From contig JACCFC020000011.1 in the NCBI GenBank assembly GCA_020830965.2, forward strand, positions 57,356 through 121,355: a stretch of DNA of 64,000 bases, written 5' to 3'. Of this stretch, positions 18,634 to 28,287 are shown piece after piece. Both the position numbers and the translations under genes were made by a program. Within the stretch, counting starts at the first letter, position 1; the number at the start of each line of letters is the position of its first letter. Below the pieces are notes generated by a model. It did not search any database, was not told the origin of the DNA, and saw only the letters and a list, made by a program, of their open reading frames with translations. This DNA comes from Neisseriaceae bacterium TC5R-5. Its GTDB lineage: Bacteria; Pseudomonadota; Gammaproteobacteria; Burkholderiales; Chromobacteriaceae.

Positions 18634-19011
18634 ATGATGCGGTCTCTGGTCGCCATTTCGGCCGGGGCTTCGCTGGGAGCCATCTTGCGCTGGTGGCTGG
18701 GCTTGGCTTTCAACGCTTTGTTTCCAACCATCCCCCCCGGTACTTGGTTAGCCAATATGTTAGGCAGCTACCTCATCGGCCTAGCGCTAGCCTTTTTCGC
18801 TCAATATAGCCAGTTGGCTCCTGAATGGCGTCTGATGGTGATTACCGGTTTTCTCGGCGGCCTCACCACCTTCTCAACCTTCTCAGCCGAAGTCACCACT
18901 CTGCTGCAGCAAGGCCGCATGCTTTGGGCTGGCTTAGCCGTCTCAGCGCATGTAGTCGGTGCGTTGCTGATGACTATGCTCGGTTTCGCCACCATGGCGC
19001 TGTTTAAATGA
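18634..19011 (+). CDS. crcB: Fluoride efflux protein CrcB/Fluc
   Basis: A 125-residue membrane protein with four helices, the normal Fluc length. The conserved [15 protein letters not shown] and [15 protein letters not shown] motifs are present; the latter lines the fluoride pore and central Na+ site. It works as a dual-topology dimer that exports fluoride. A second ATG directly follows the first; GGAAA lies upstream. The 140 bp upstream show no fluoride riboswitch that I can recognise. It is followed at 20 bp by a DUF190 gene, a common partner. Confidence 0.93.
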   Translation: MMRSLVAISAGASLGAILRWWLGLAFNALFPTIPPGTWLANMLGSYLIGLALAFFAQYSQLAPEWRLMVITGFLGGLTTFSTFSAEVTTLLQQGRMLWAGLAVSAHVVGALLMTMLGFATMALFK

Positions 19012-19030
19012 GTTCTATCGAAAGGTAAGT

Positions 19031-19354
19031 ATGATGCAAGGCTATCAACTAACATTCTTCACCCTGCAAAATCGACAGCATGGTGAGATGCCACTAGGCG
19101 ACTGGTTGATTCAGGAAGCCCGCAAGCTCGGGGCAGGCGGAGCGACTTTAATCGTTGCCAGCCAGGGCTTTGGTCATGAGCGCAAGTTGCACTCGGCGCA
19201 TTTCTTTGAGCTTACTGAGCAACCGATTGAAGTCAAAATGGTGCTCAGTGAAACCGACACTGAGCGCCTGTTCCAGCGGCTACGTGAAGAAAAAATCGAT
19301 GATGTGCTTTATGTCAAAGCCGCAGTGGAGTTTGGCCGAACGATGAGCTGCTAA
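19031..19354 (+). CDS. DUF190 (PII-like) protein, CrcB partner
   Basis: A 107-residue cytosolic protein of the DUF190 family, whose fold resembles PII signal proteins. Recognisable parts are GYQLTFFTLQNRQHG, a glycine-rich GAGGATLIVASQGFGHE, and VKMVLSETDTERLF. It is frequently encoded next to crcB and is thought to respond to fluoride or adenine nucleotides; the precise role is unknown. AAAGG lies just upstream of the ATG. Its TAA stop is also the left flank of repeat copy D. Confidence 0.85.
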   Translation: MMQGYQLTFFTLQNRQHGEMPLGDWLIQEARKLGAGGATLIVASQGFGHERKLHSAHFFELTEQPIEVKMVLSETDTERLFQRLREEKIDDVLYVKAAVEFGRTMSC

Positions 19355-19432
19355 CAAGCGCCAACAAAACCCCGATCCAGCATTGCGCCTCCTTGGTTCA
19401 GGGGCTCTTCGAGGTTTTGTTGGCGGTTCTAA
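19352..19432 (+). repeat. Dispersed palindromic repeat, copy D (short form)
   Basis: 81 bp, forward orientation: TAA, imperfect left end with GCGCCAACAAAACC, GATCCAGCATTGCGCCTCCTTGG, TTCAGGGGCTCTTCGAGG, right end TTTTGTTGGCGGTTC-TAA. The central 37-40 bp of the long form (GTACTACTGG...GGCGCGCC) are missing. The left TAA is the stop codon of the DUF190 gene. Confidence 0.85.
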
Positions 19433-19490
19433 GTTGTACACACGCCAGTCACTTTGGGTGATCTGGCTTGGCCGCTATGGCGTTAGGGGA

Positions 19491-19862
19491 TCAAGAGCGC
19501 GGGCTTTGGCGCCAGCGCTTTAGCTCTGAACTCAGCCAGTTAGCACTGGCCACGGCCTGTTGTCCGCTACAGCGCACCTGATAAGCCTGGCCAGTCATGC
19601 TGCTTTTGCTGGCGGCTCTGTCAATAAAACTTTCGGCATTGCTCACCCAGTCTTTTTTCAGCAGGTATTCGTATTTGTCGCGCAGATGCTTGCTGGCTTC
19701 TACCGACGTATACCAACTACCGTTACGGTTGAATTCACAGCGAGACTTTTCCAGATAGCTCAATAAATGGTCGATCTCTTGCTTAGTCGTGGCATTGGGG
19801 GCGGCCAGCAGTAGCGGGCTAGTCAGCGCTACGCAAGCTGCCAGTAAAGTATTTCTCCACAT
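19491..19862 (-). CDS. Periplasmic DUF5329-like protein
   Basis: A 123-residue exported protein. Residues 1-20 are a signal peptide ending LLLAA. The mature part EIDHLLSYLEKSRCEFNRNG, HLRDKYEYLLK, AESFIDRAASKSSMTGQAYQ and VRC matches what I know of the DUF5329 family, with two conserved Cys that may form a disulfide. The function of the family is unknown. It is monocistronic and convergent with the crcB pair. Confidence 0.7.
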   Translation of the reverse strand: MWRNTLLAACVALTSPLLLAAPNATTKQEIDHLLSYLEKSRCEFNRNGSWYTSVEASKHLRDKYEYLLKKDWVSNAESFIDRAASKSSMTGQAYQVRCSGQQAVASANWLSSELKRWRQSPRS

Positions 19863-19939
19863 TTCCTACCTCGTCAGCATTCAAGTTTATGGGGGCACCA
19901 GGTCGCCTAGTATGCGGTTTGTTCCTGACAATGACCAGT

Positions 19940-20242
19940 TTAGCGGCCCATTTGTTGCTGATATTCCGCTTTCTCGTCGGCAATGAAATACTCAATCATC
20001 TGCCGGTAAATGGCAGCGGTGAGCTGCGGGTCGGCGCCCAATTCACCGGCCAAGCGTTGTACTCGGCGGATGACCTGATCCACGCGTTTACCATCTTCCA
20101 CCTCCGCATGACTGTGTTTGAATTGTGCCGCTTGGCGCACATACAGGCCGCGTTCGGCAATCAAGCTGACTAAGGCTTGATCAATGCGATCTATTTGCTG
20201 CCGTACCTCATCCAGATTTTGACATTGATAAATGCTGTCCAT
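19940..20242 (-). CDS. Chorismate mutase-like (AroQ fold) protein
   Basis: A 100-residue all-helical protein of the type II chorismate mutase family. LDEVRQQIDRIDQALVSLIAERGLYVRQAAQFK is the first long helix, with the chorismate-binding Arg and Lys positions. VEDGKRVDQVIRRVQRLA follows, and then IYRQMIEYFIADEKAEYQ. The overall pattern and length are closest to PchB (isochorismate pyruvate lyase) and stand-alone AroQ enzymes. It may therefore convert chorismate to prephenate, or act on a related compound. It follows the amidotransferase-like gene by two bases and is probably co-transcribed with it and trpS. Confidence 0.8.
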   Translation of the reverse strand: MDSIYQCQNLDEVRQQIDRIDQALVSLIAERGLYVRQAAQFKHSHAEVEDGKRVDQVIRRVQRLAGELGADPQLTAAIYRQMIEYFIADEKAEYQQQMGR

Positions 20243-20244
20243 GC

Positions 20245-20949
20245 TTAGACTCCGGTATGTTGTTGAATGGCTTTAACAAAAGCGTGTACCAGCGGTGGCA
20301 CTTGCTCTTGCAGTGCCGCGCGCTCCGGCTGAAACAGCGTGGCGACAAAGAAGGGGTGATCATTCAGCTCTACTGCGCGGACTTCCTGTGCGGCGTCATG
20401 AGCACTGGCACGCAATGCGCCCTGAGTCAGCGTGGAGGCAAACGCCGGGTTTAAGCCGTAACTACAGCGATAGCTTTCTTCACACTGCAGCCCTGCATAA
20501 GCGCTGGCTATTTTGCTGCCGGCCCGCAGTTGCAGAGCTTGATGGGTCTCTATCAGGGCGCAGCTCAGCGGAGCAATCACCACCCGTTTGGCGTCAGGAT
20601 GAGTTTCGCCATGTTCAGCATCGTGCCAGCCCAGGACAGTACGGGCGAATTCCAGCAGCGCATGCTGAAAACCACCACAGGTACCCAGAAATGGCGTGCC
20701 GGACTCGCGGGCATAACGGATAGCGAGTAAGGCGCCATCGGTATGTTGATAAGGACTTCCTGGTACACACCAGATGCCGGCATAGCCGCGTAGCTGGTCG
20801 GCATGCTGAATACTCGGGGTCGCCAGCCACTCGCCATGTAGCGTAATACCTAATTGCTGCGCGGTCAGCGCGAGGGCTTTAGGAATGGCCTGATGTGCAG
20901 GAATGCTGGCCTGGTAGTCACCGACGAGGGCGATAGTGTAGCGATTCAT
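20245..20949 (-). CDS. CTP synthase C-terminal-like glutamine amidotransferase homologue
   Basis: A 234-residue class I glutamine amidotransferase domain related to the C-terminal half of CTP synthase (IALVGDYQASIPAHQAI, GIWCVPGSPYQHTDGA, GTPFLGTCGGFQH, NDHPFFVATLFQPER). The nucleophile Cys is at 91 and the triad Glu at 209, but the triad His is replaced by Gln207. The protein has no synthetase domain. It fits the family named in databases as CTP synthase C-terminal region-related (seleno)protein, whose reaction is unknown. The gene sits between trpS and the chorismate-mutase-like gene, with small gaps (18 and 2 bp). Confidence 0.8.
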   Translation of the reverse strand: MNRYTIALVGDYQASIPAHQAIPKALALTAQQLGITLHGEWLATPSIQHADQLRGYAGIWCVPGSPYQHTDGALLAIRYARESGTPFLGTCGGFQHALLEFARTVLGWHDAEHGETHPDAKRVVIAPLSCALIETHQALQLRAGSKIASAYAGLQCEESYRCSYGLNPAFASTLTQGALRASAHDAAQEVRAVELNDHPFFVATLFQPERAALQEQVPPLVHAFVKAIQQHTGV

Positions 20950-20967
20950 GGCTGCTGTTCCTTTTAT

Positions 20968-21990
20968 CTAGTAATAATTCAAACCCAATGCCGCCTTCAC
21001 CTCGCTCAAGGTTTTAGCGGCAACATCGCGGGCGCGGCGGGTGCCGGTTTTGAGTATCTCCATCACCATGGCCGGGTCACTGGCGTAGTGCTGACGCCGC
21101 GTGCGTATCGGTGCCAACAGGCTTTGCAGGCATGTTTCCAGCTCTTGCTTGAGGACGCTATCAGCCAGGCCGCCCTGCTGATATTGAGCTTTTAGCTCGG
21201 CCACCCGCTGGCTATCGGGATGGAACACATCCAGATAGCTGAACACCACATTGCCTGCTACTTGGCCCGGATCGCTGATACGCAGGTGAGCAGGGTCGGT
21301 ATACATGCTGTGTACTGCCTGACGAATCTCGTCGGCGCTGGCTGACAGACTGATGCTATTGCCCAGCGATTTGGACATCTTGGCTTTGCCATCCAGCCCT
21401 GGCAGACGAGCTCCGATAGTCGGTACCAGCGCTTGCGCTTCCACCAGAATGCTTTGCCCGACATTGCTATTGAAACGACGCACAATTTCATTGGTCTGCT
21501 CAATCATCGGAATCTGGTCGGCACCGACCGGCACGATAGTGGCCTTGAAGGCAGTGATGTCGGCAGCCTGGGCCGCCGGATAGGTGAGGAAACCCACCGG
21601 AATGTCACGCTGGTAGCCACGCTGTTTGATTTCATCCTTGACGGTGGGGTTGCGTTCCAGCCGTGCCACGGAGACCAGGTTCAGATAGTAGGAAGCCAGC
21701 TCGCTTAATTCCGGCACCAGGCTCTGGATGAAGATGGTGCTTTGTGCCGGGTCGATGCCAACGGCTAAATAATCCAGCGCCACTTGCAGTACATGGTCGC
21801 GTACTTGCAGGTAATTGCCCATATTGTCGGTGAGGGATTGCGCGTCGGCCAGCAGCAAGAACTGCTGACAATGGCTTTGTAGTCGCACACGATTACACAA
21901 GGAGCCAACATAATGGCCAAGATGCAGCGGGCCGTTGGTACGGTCGCCGGTGAGGATGATGTCTTGCGGGCTGATATTGTCGAGGTTCAT
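20968..21990 (-). CDS. trpS: Tryptophanyl-tRNA synthetase
   Basis: A 340-residue class I aminoacyl-tRNA synthetase that charges tRNA-Trp. The HIGH-type motif is HLGHYVGSL near residue 24, the KMSKS motif occurs intact as [10 protein letters not shown], and the [20 protein letters not shown] segment is typical. The ATG at 21990 has GGAAA five bases upstream; the frame extends four codons further to a TTG, which is less likely. Two small genes follow in the same direction. It is preceded by a leader of about 200 bp. Confidence 0.95.
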   Translation of the reverse strand: MNLDNISPQDIILTGDRTNGPLHLGHYVGSLCNRVRLQSHCQQFLLLADAQSLTDNMGNYLQVRDHVLQVALDYLAVGIDPAQSTIFIQSLVPELSELASYYLNLVSVARLERNPTVKDEIKQRGYQRDIPVGFLTYPAAQAADITAFKATIVPVGADQIPMIEQTNEIVRRFNSNVGQSILVEAQALVPTIGARLPGLDGKAKMSKSLGNSISLSASADEIRQAVHSMYTDPAHLRISDPGQVAGNVVFSYLDVFHPDSQRVAELKAQYQQGGLADSVLKQELETCLQSLLAPIRTRRQHYASDPAMVMEILKTGTRRARDVAAKTLSEVKAALGLNYY

Positions 21991-22106
21991 CGTGATTTCC
22001 AAAGTAAAACTTTCGGGAGGAAACCGCCGACAGGAGCAGGGAGTATTACTGAAGAAACCATGGCTGCCATGTCGGCAGCTTCCGGTTGGATAAAATGCTT
22101 ATCGCC

Positions 22107-22131
22107 GGTGCCGCCTAGAGTAGGCGCCACC
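22107..22131. other. Hairpin between ppsR and trpS
   Basis: The inverted repeat ggtgccgccta/taggcgccacc (one mismatch, loop gag) has no T run on either strand. It lies after the ppsR stop and before trpS; it could be a 3' end hairpin for ppsR. Confidence 0.4.
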
Positions 22132-22208
22132 AGTTAAATCGGGAGAGAGTATGGTTTACAGAGTTCATGGCACTATCAAAACATGGCACCCACCATTATG
22201 TCAACCAT

Positions 22209-23030
22209 CTAAAAACGCCGGTTCAATGTCGCCTTATGCATGATGGTGGAGGCAATTTCCTCAATCGACTTGTGCGTGGTGCTGATGAAGGAAATGGCGT
22301 GGTGACGGAAAATAGATTCGGCTTCGTTCACCTCGCGGCGACAATTGTCCAGGCTGGCATATTTGGAGTCGGGTTTGCGTTCCGAGCGAATGTGGTGCAA
22401 TCGTGCCGGGTCAATAGTGAGGCCGAAGATTTTATTGCGGAAAGGCAGCAGCATTTTCGGCAACGTGGGGCTGCTCAGATCATCCGGGGTTAACGGGTAG
22501 TTGGCGGCACGGATACCGTATTGCAGTGCCAGATATAGGCAGGTAGGCGTTTTACCGGAACGGGAAACACCCACCAGAATCACATCGGCCTCGTCTAGGT
22601 CTTTCAGCTTGATTCCATCATCGTGATTAAGCGAGAAGTTAACCGCTTCGATACGATGATCATATTGGGCTTCATTAACCATGCCATGGGCCTTGCCTAC
22701 CGTGAGCGAGGCTTGCTGGCCGAGTTCCTGTTCCAGTTGACCGATAAAAGCATCAAAGAAATCCACCATGATGGCATCATCGATGTGTAAGGCACGACGC
22801 ACTGCCGGGTTGATAATGCTGGTAAACACCAAGGGTTTGAGGTGGTCTTCCTCCGCCACTTTGTGTAGACGCTCCGCCAGTGCCTGCGCTTTTTCCACGG
22901 TGTCGATAAAGGGGATGGTTTCGCGTTTGAATGCTAGTGAGTCGAACTGCGTGAGCAGCGTTTGTCCTAGTGATTCAGCAGTAATGCCGGTGCGATCGGA
23001 AATGAAGAAGGCCGAGCGAAGTTCTGGCAT
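22209..23030 (-). CDS. ppsR: PEP synthase regulatory protein (kinase/pyrophosphorylase)
   Basis: A 273-residue DUF299 protein that inactivates PEP synthase by ADP-dependent phosphorylation of a Thr and reactivates it by Pi-dependent dephosphorylation. The N-terminal [19 protein letters not shown] and the P-loop [15 protein letters not shown] (about 153-160) are diagnostic, as is [15 protein letters not shown] near the C terminus. It is divergent from its target ppsA with a shared upstream region of about 300 bp, the arrangement found in many proteobacteria. Confidence 0.95.
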   Translation of the reverse strand: MPELRSAFFISDRTGITAESLGQTLLTQFDSLAFKRETIPFIDTVEKAQALAERLHKVAEEDHLKPLVFTSIINPAVRRALHIDDAIMVDFFDAFIGQLEQELGQQASLTVGKAHGMVNEAQYDHRIEAVNFSLNHDDGIKLKDLDEADVILVGVSRSGKTPTCLYLALQYGIRAANYPLTPDDLSSPTLPKMLLPFRNKIFGLTIDPARLHHIRSERKPDSKYASLDNCRREVNEAESIFRHHAISFISTTHKSIEEIASTIMHKATLNRRF

Positions 23031-23327
23031 AAGGTTTCCTATGATAAGTAAGAAAAAGTGAGCGGCAGATTTTTCGGAACCTGGCTACGCTAGAGTCTAC
23101 AACGATAACAAGAAGCTTGTCTGAGCCAAGTCATGTAGTGTGGCAACTACACTTTTTGTGCTTGTGTTTCTCTGCTGCGTTTTCGCCAAGCGATTGATTT
23201 TTTTGAGCTAGCGCATGAGGGTTGTGGCAAAAATAGTGTTTAGTATGCAAAAGACGCTACGCCAAACCCGCGTAATTCAGCTAGAATGCGGCCCTATTGT
23301 CCCAATCCACATACAGGAAGTGAAGTG

Positions 23328-25712
23328 ATGGCAGAGAACTACGTCATCTGGTTCGAGCAGCTACGCATGACCGATGTAGAACAGGTGGGCGGCAAGAACG
23401 CCTCACTTGGTGAAATGATTAGCCAGTTGGCTGGCTCTGGTGTCCGTGTCCCCGGTGGTTTTGCCACTACCGCGCAGGCTTACCGCGACTTTCTGCAACA
23501 TAATGGCCTGGCCGATAAAATCAGCGGCGTGCTGGCCAAGCTGGATGTGGAGGACGTAAGCGAACTGGCGCGTATTGGCAAGCAGATTCGTCAATGGATT
23601 ATCGACACCCCTTTCCCCGCCAAACTGGATGCAGATATCCAGCAAGCCTGGGACAAAATGGTGGCCGATGCCGGTGGTAACGATATTTGTGTCGCAGTGC
23701 GCTCCTCGGCAACTGCCGAAGACCTGCCGGATGCTTCCTTTGCGGGTCAGCAGGAAACCTTCCTGAATATTCGTGGCCTGGACAATGTCAAAGACGCGAT
23801 GAAGCATGTATTTGCTTCCCTTTATAACGATCGCGCCATCTCCTACCGGGTACACAAAGGCTTTGAGCACGATGTCGTCGCCTTATCGGCCGGGGTGCAG
23901 CGCATGGTGCGCTCGGATCAAGGTGCCGCCGGGGTGATGTTTACGATTGATACCGAATCCGGCTTTGCTGATGTGGTGTTTATTACCGCTTCGTATGGCT
24001 TAGGAGAAACGGTGGTACAGGGAGCGGTCAACCCTGATGAATTCTATGTGCACAAGCCGACGCTCACCGCAGGCCGTCCGGCTATTCTGCGTAAAACCAT
24101 GGGTTCCAAGCTCATCAAAATGGAGTTTACCGACGCTTCGCAAGCCGGGCGCTCTGTGAAAACCGTGGATGTGCCACCGGCCCTGCGTCAGCAGTTTTCG
24201 ATCAGCGATGCCGAGATAGCCGAGTTGGCACAGTATGCGCTGATTATTGAGCGTCACTATGGCCGTCCGATGGATATCGAATGGGGCCGCGATGGCGTAG
24301 ATGGCAAGCTGTACATCCTGCAAGCGCGCCCGGAAACAGTAAAGTCACAAGAAAATCGTAAGGACACCTTGCGCCGCTATCGCCTGAACAGTAAGTCCAC
24401 CGTGTTGTGTGAAGGCCGGGCGATTGGTCAGAAAATTGGCCAGGGCGTAGTCCGCACCATCAAGGATGCGTCCGAGATGGACAAGGTGAAACCGGGCGAT
24501 GTGTTAGTTACCGATATGACCGACCCAGATTGGGAACCCGTCATGAAGCGTGCAGCAGCAATTGTGACCAATCGTGGCGGACGAACCTGTCACGCCGCCA
24601 TTATTGCGCGTGAGTTGGGCATCCCAGCAGTCGTTGGCTGTGGCGATGCCACCGCGATACTGCATGAAGGCATGGAGGTAACGGTGTCCTGTGCCGAGGG
24701 TGATACCGGCAATATCTATGATGGTCTGCTGGATGTGGAAGTGATTGATCTGGAATTGGACAAAATGCCCAAGGCCCCAGTCAAAATCATGATGAACGTA
24801 GGCAATCCGGAACTGGCTTTTGATTTTGCCCAGTTACCGAATGAAGGCGTAGGCCTGGCGCGGATGGAGTTTGTGATTAACCGCCAGATCGGCATTCATC
24901 CGAAAGCACTATTAGAGTTTGACCGCTTGCCGACCGACTTGAAATCGACGATTAGCGAGCGCATTGCTGGTTATGCCAGCCCGGTTGACTTTTACGTGGA
25001 CAAGATTGCCGAAGGGGTATCCACCCTAGCCGCAGCCTTCCATCCGAAAAAGGTGATTGTGCGTATGTCGGACTTCAAGTCCAACGAATACGCGAATCTG
25101 ATCGGCGGCCAGTTGTACGAACCGCACGAAGAAAACCCGATGATCGGTTTCAGAGGGGCTGCACGTTATGTGGCGGAGTCGTTCCGTGATTGCTTTGAGC
25201 TGGAGTGTCGTGCGATCAAGAAGGTGCGTGACAGCATGGGGCTCACCAATGTTGAGGTGATGATTCCGTTTGTGCGTACCTTGCGTGAAGCCGAGCAGGT
25301 GGTAGAAATTCTGGCTGCCAATGGCTTGAAGCGTGGTGACAATGGTTTGCGCCTGATCATGATGTGCGAGTTGCCCACCAATGCGATTCTGGCCGAGAAG
25401 TTCCTGCAGTATTTCGATGGCTTCTCTATCGGCTCCAATGATATGACGCAACTGACGCTGGGCGTGGATAGAGACTCCGGCGGCCCAATTTCGGCTACCT
25501 TTGATGAGCGCGATGAAGCGGTGAAGGCCATGCTGCATCTGGCTATTCAGGCGTGCCGCAAACACGGTAAATATATCGGCATTTGTGGCCAGGGCCCGTC
25601 AGATCACCCTGATCTGGCCAAATGGCTGGTGGAAGAAGGCATTGACACCGTATCGCTGAATCCGGATACCGTCGTTGAAACCTGGCTCTACCTAGCACGG
25701 GAATTGGGCTGA
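23328..25712 (+). CDS. ppsA: Phosphoenolpyruvate synthase
   Basis: A 794-residue enzyme converting pyruvate, ATP and water to PEP, AMP and Pi for gluconeogenesis. The N-terminal ATP-grasp domain starts [20 protein letters not shown]. The swivelling domain carries the phosphohistidine at 422 in [19 protein letters not shown], equivalent to His421 of E. coli; the adjacent Thr420 is the site targeted by PpsR. The C-terminal PEP/pyruvate domain includes [18 protein letters not shown] and the catalytic Cys in [10 protein letters not shown]. The ATG at 23328 follows AGGAAG; the in-frame extension to 23286 is rejected. Confidence 0.97.
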   Translation: MAENYVIWFEQLRMTDVEQVGGKNASLGEMISQLAGSGVRVPGGFATTAQAYRDFLQHNGLADKISGVLAKLDVEDVSELARIGKQIRQWIIDTPFPAKLDADIQQAWDKMVADAGGNDICVAVRSSATAEDLPDASFAGQQETFLNIRGLDNVKDAMKHVFASLYNDRAISYRVHKGFEHDVVALSAGVQRMVRSDQGAAGVMFTIDTESGFADVVFITASYGLGETVVQGAVNPDEFYVHKPTLTAGRPAILRKTMGSKLIKMEFTDASQAGRSVKTVDVPPALRQQFSISDAEIAELAQYALIIERHYGRPMDIEWGRDGVDGKLYILQARPETVKSQENRKDTLRRYRLNSKSTVLCEGRAIGQKIGQGVVRTIKDASEMDKVKPGDVLVTDMTDPDWEPVMKRAAAIVTNRGGRTCHAAIIARELGIPAVVGCGDATAILHEGMEVTVSCAEGDTGNIYDGLLDVEVIDLELDKMPKAPVKIMMNVGNPELAFDFAQLPNEGVGLARMEFVINRQIGIHPKALLEFDRLPTDLKSTISERIAGYASPVDFYVDKIAEGVSTLAAAFHPKKVIVRMSDFKSNEYANLIGGQLYEPHEENPMIGFRGAARYVAESFRDCFELECRAIKKVRDSMGLTNVEVMIPFVRTLREAEQVVEILAANGLKRGDNGLRLIMMCELPTNAILAEKFLQYFDGFSIGSNDMTQLTLGVDRDSGGPISATFDERDEAVKAMLHLAIQACRKHGKYIGICGQGPSDHPDLAKWLVEEGIDTVSLNPDTVVETWLYLARELG

Positions 25713-25742
25713 TAGCATTAAGCTAACATATTGCCTTACTCA

Positions 25743-25777
25743 AACAAGCCTACGTTAAATCGTAGGCTTGTTTTTTT
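25743..25777 (+). terminator. Rho-independent terminator of ppsA
   Basis: The 12-bp stem aacaagcctacg/cgtaggcttgtt with loop ttaaat is followed by seven T residues, 30 bp past the ppsA stop. Confidence 0.95.
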
Positions 25778-25910
25778 ATGTGAGCCGTGGGCTACTCTTG
25801 TAGATACTTCGTCTCGGTTTATCTCCCACTCCCGCTTAATGGGACGACAAAACCAGCAGTGCAAACAAGGTTGAGCCCAAGGCACCAAAGGACGCCTTTG
25901 GGCTAGCCGT

Positions 25911-28085
25911 TCAATAACCTACTGCCCCTCCGTTCCGGCGATTATCCGCCGCCCCCTGGTAAGTCGGCAGCCCGGTGGTGGGATAAGACACCGCAATGCC
26001 GCTTAAACCACTGGTTAAACCCGTTACCGCCAATGCACTACTACTGTAGCCATAGTTTTGCATCAGCAACACTTTCAGTAATGCAATCGGCTTGCCACTT
26101 TCTAAACCTGCTGATGCACTGCTAGCGCTATTTTGTCCGGTCCAGTTATCGGCATTGATGGCGGCCTGCAAGTCCATATCGTAGACAACATTACCCAAAA
26201 AGGTTTTCACGATGTAGTCTGGAATCGGGCCACCGCCGGCGGCTCCCCACACCAGCCGCAATCTGCGCTGAGCATCAAAAGCCATAGAGGGTGCAATAGA
26301 TGTGCGTGGACGTTTATTCGGAGCCAAACCATTCACATCAGCCCCGACATCACCCGCCGAGAAATTAGACAGCGCATTATTCAACATCATGCCGGCCGCC
26401 TCGATATGCGCCCCCCAGTGAGTATTGATCGTGGTAGTCATTGCCAGCGCATTACCATAGCCATCGACAATGGCGAGATTACTGGTGGTGTTCCAATCCT
26501 CGCTATAAGGAGTAGGCGCTGAGCGCTTGACCAGCATGTTATGCCCCTTATTCCGCATCTGACGCTGCACCAGCTGCACATTATTCGCCCGGAAAGCGGG
26601 AATGCCCATACTGCTGTCTCCTACCGGCACACTAGCCAAGGCGACATCCGTAATCAAGGCCGCACGCGCATCCAGATACGCCGGAGTGAGCAAAGCCGCC
26701 ACGCGCTCATCGATATTGGAATAGTCCGGATCTCCAACAATATTGCGACGATCGGCATTAGCAAGACGGCTGGCCGTGGTGGCCTGATGGACAAATGCAG
26801 CAGAATTAAATGGCTGCTGCTGTAACTGGGTACGCTCTAATAACCCCAATATAGTCAACACCACAACGCCACCAAATGATGGGGCCGGCTGCGTGTAGAT
26901 CGTGCTACCAAAACGAGAAGCCTGCAAAGGGCTACGTTCTACCGCATGGTAATGGCCAAAATCATTCGCTGCCATCAAGCTGGGAATACGAGCTGGCGTC
27001 GTGGCTTGTGCCGGCGCTGAAGCAGAACCCACTGGCAAAGTGGTATAACAATTATTGCTGCCATCCGGCTTAGTTTTATCAGCGGCAAAACGTTGCAGTA
27101 TTGCCTGCGCAATCGGCCCATCTTCCTGATAAAACGCCTGCGCACCGCCATCACGCAGCTGCACCATAGTGTTGGCGAGTTCCTTATTTTGAATCAGCGT
27201 ACCAATGGCTAATGGCTTCTGTTTCGTTGCATCACTCAAATCACAATAACGATGACGGATATCAGCATACTGACAACGCGCTGCCCCCTTGACGGTCCCT
27301 GCACTATTGACCCACGCCGCAACACCGCCAGCACTCTCACTCAGGCCGGTATCTTCGTCGTAATCCGCCTGGTCATTGTAAAGTGTCTTGTACATATATC
27401 GTGTCATCGGAAAACCATTCTCAGCCAAGGCGATGGCATCGTCCCACAGCCGATTCCAGGCCGTTTTGCCATATTGCTGATGCACCAGATCCAATACTTT
27501 CACGCTACCTGGCACGCCAACGGCACGACCCGATATATTGGTATTGCCCTGCTGTGAAGACAAACTACTCACCCCCACAGTGAGGCCGCTTTTACATTTC
27601 AGATCATCCGTTACAGCGGCCTTATAAATCGCATCCACACCACCGGTCATTGCCGGTGCCGCCGATAAACCATCAAAGGTGCGAACTTTGTTACTGGCCG
27701 CGTCGTAATAAGTAATTAATGCGCCACCAGCCAGGCCAGAAGCAAAAGGCTCAACCACACCCAATACAGCCTGTACCGCAATAGCCGCATCAATGGCGCT
27801 ACCCCCTTGCGCTAATACCTTACAACCGGCAGCAGAGGCCTGCACATCGGCTGACGTCACCATCATATTACTGCCAGTAATTCCGACGGTCTGTTCATAA
27901 GGGGCATCTTTTTGCAAGGTGCAACGGGCCGGATCAAAACTCACCTTGGGTAGCGGCGGCACAACCGGCTCAAGAGAACGTTGAGCAACGATGCCTCCCT
28001 GATTGTCACAAGCGGACAAGGCAGCCATCAGTGCCCCTAATACCAGTACCACTTTAAGCATCTGCATAAAATATTTACTCAGCAC
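25911..28085 (-). CDS. Gamma-glutamyltransferase-family lipoprotein (Ntn hydrolase)
   Basis: A 724-residue precursor. The start (GTG at 28085, or ATG at 28067) leads into a lipoprotein signal ending ALMAALSAC-DN, so it should be anchored in a membrane facing the periplasm. GGT-fold segments are GGSAIDAAIAVQAVLGVVEP and GLAGGALITYYD. The self-cleavage site gives a new N-terminal Thr533 in NTTSNLAIVDGYGNA. The segments LNNALSNFSAG and KRPRTSIAPS also match, and GAAGGGPIPDYIVKTFLG forms the oxyanion region. It should be processed into two chains. Several residues that bind the gamma-glutamyl group in E. coli GGT are replaced, so glutathione may not be its substrate. The length is over 130 residues longer than usual GGT. 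Confidence 0.85.
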   Translation of the reverse strand: MLSKYFMQMLKVVLVLGALMAALSACDNQGGIVAQRSLEPVVPPLPKVSFDPARCTLQKDAPYEQTVGITGSNMMVTSADVQASAAGCKVLAQGGSAIDAAIAVQAVLGVVEPFASGLAGGALITYYDAASNKVRTFDGLSAAPAMTGGVDAIYKAAVTDDLKCKSGLTVGVSSLSSQQGNTNISGRAVGVPGSVKVLDLVHQQYGKTAWNRLWDDAIALAENGFPMTRYMYKTLYNDQADYDEDTGLSESAGGVAAWVNSAGTVKGAARCQYADIRHRYCDLSDATKQKPLAIGTLIQNKELANTMVQLRDGGAQAFYQEDGPIAQAILQRFAADKTKPDGSNNCYTTLPVGSASAPAQATTPARIPSLMAANDFGHYHAVERSPLQASRFGSTIYTQPAPSFGGVVVLTILGLLERTQLQQQPFNSAAFVHQATTASRLANADRRNIVGDPDYSNIDERVAALLTPAYLDARAALITDVALASVPVGDSSMGIPAFRANNVQLVQRQMRNKGHNMLVKRSAPTPYSEDWNTTSNLAIVDGYGNALAMTTTINTHWGAHIEAAGMMLNNALSNFSAGDVGADVNGLAPNKRPRTSIAPSMAFDAQRRLRLVWGAAGGGPIPDYIVKTFLGNVVYDMDLQAAINADNWTGQNSASSASAGLESGKPIALLKVLLMQNYGYSSSALAVTGLTSGLSGIAVSYPTTGLPTYQGAADNRRNGGAVGY

Positions 28086-28237
28086 GAAAACCCCACGTCA
28101 TAGCATTTTGACAAGAAAAAATCAATATAACCCCCACGCCTTATTATTCCTCACATTGCCTCGCTGGCACCCAGGCTCATTTTTGTTCCAAGCTGAATTG
28201 ATAACAGCCCGGCTATCCCAGCCATGCCAAATTGTTA

Positions 28238-28253
28238 TAGCTACTAGTAGCTA
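28238..28253. promoter_or_regulatory. Perfect 16-bp palindrome upstream of the aromatic operon
   Basis: TAGCTACTAGTAGCTA is fully self-complementary. It lies 35-50 bases before the first gene of the 4-hydroxybenzoate/protocatechuate operon and could be an operator for a dimeric regulator of the MarR, IclR or TetR kind. No -35/-10 pair could be placed with confidence. Confidence 0.5.
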
Positions 28254-28287
28254 ATTGCTATTTGTTAACAGCATGCGGCCGCTGATA

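Noticed and set aside
22003..22208. T-box or attenuator leader for trpS
   Set aside because: No T-box sequence, no terminator with T run and no Trp-rich leader peptide could be found on the minus strand.
28255..28287. Longer start of the PrpF-family protein
   Set aside because: The extra residues are not part of the family, which begins shortly before LFMRGGTSRG.
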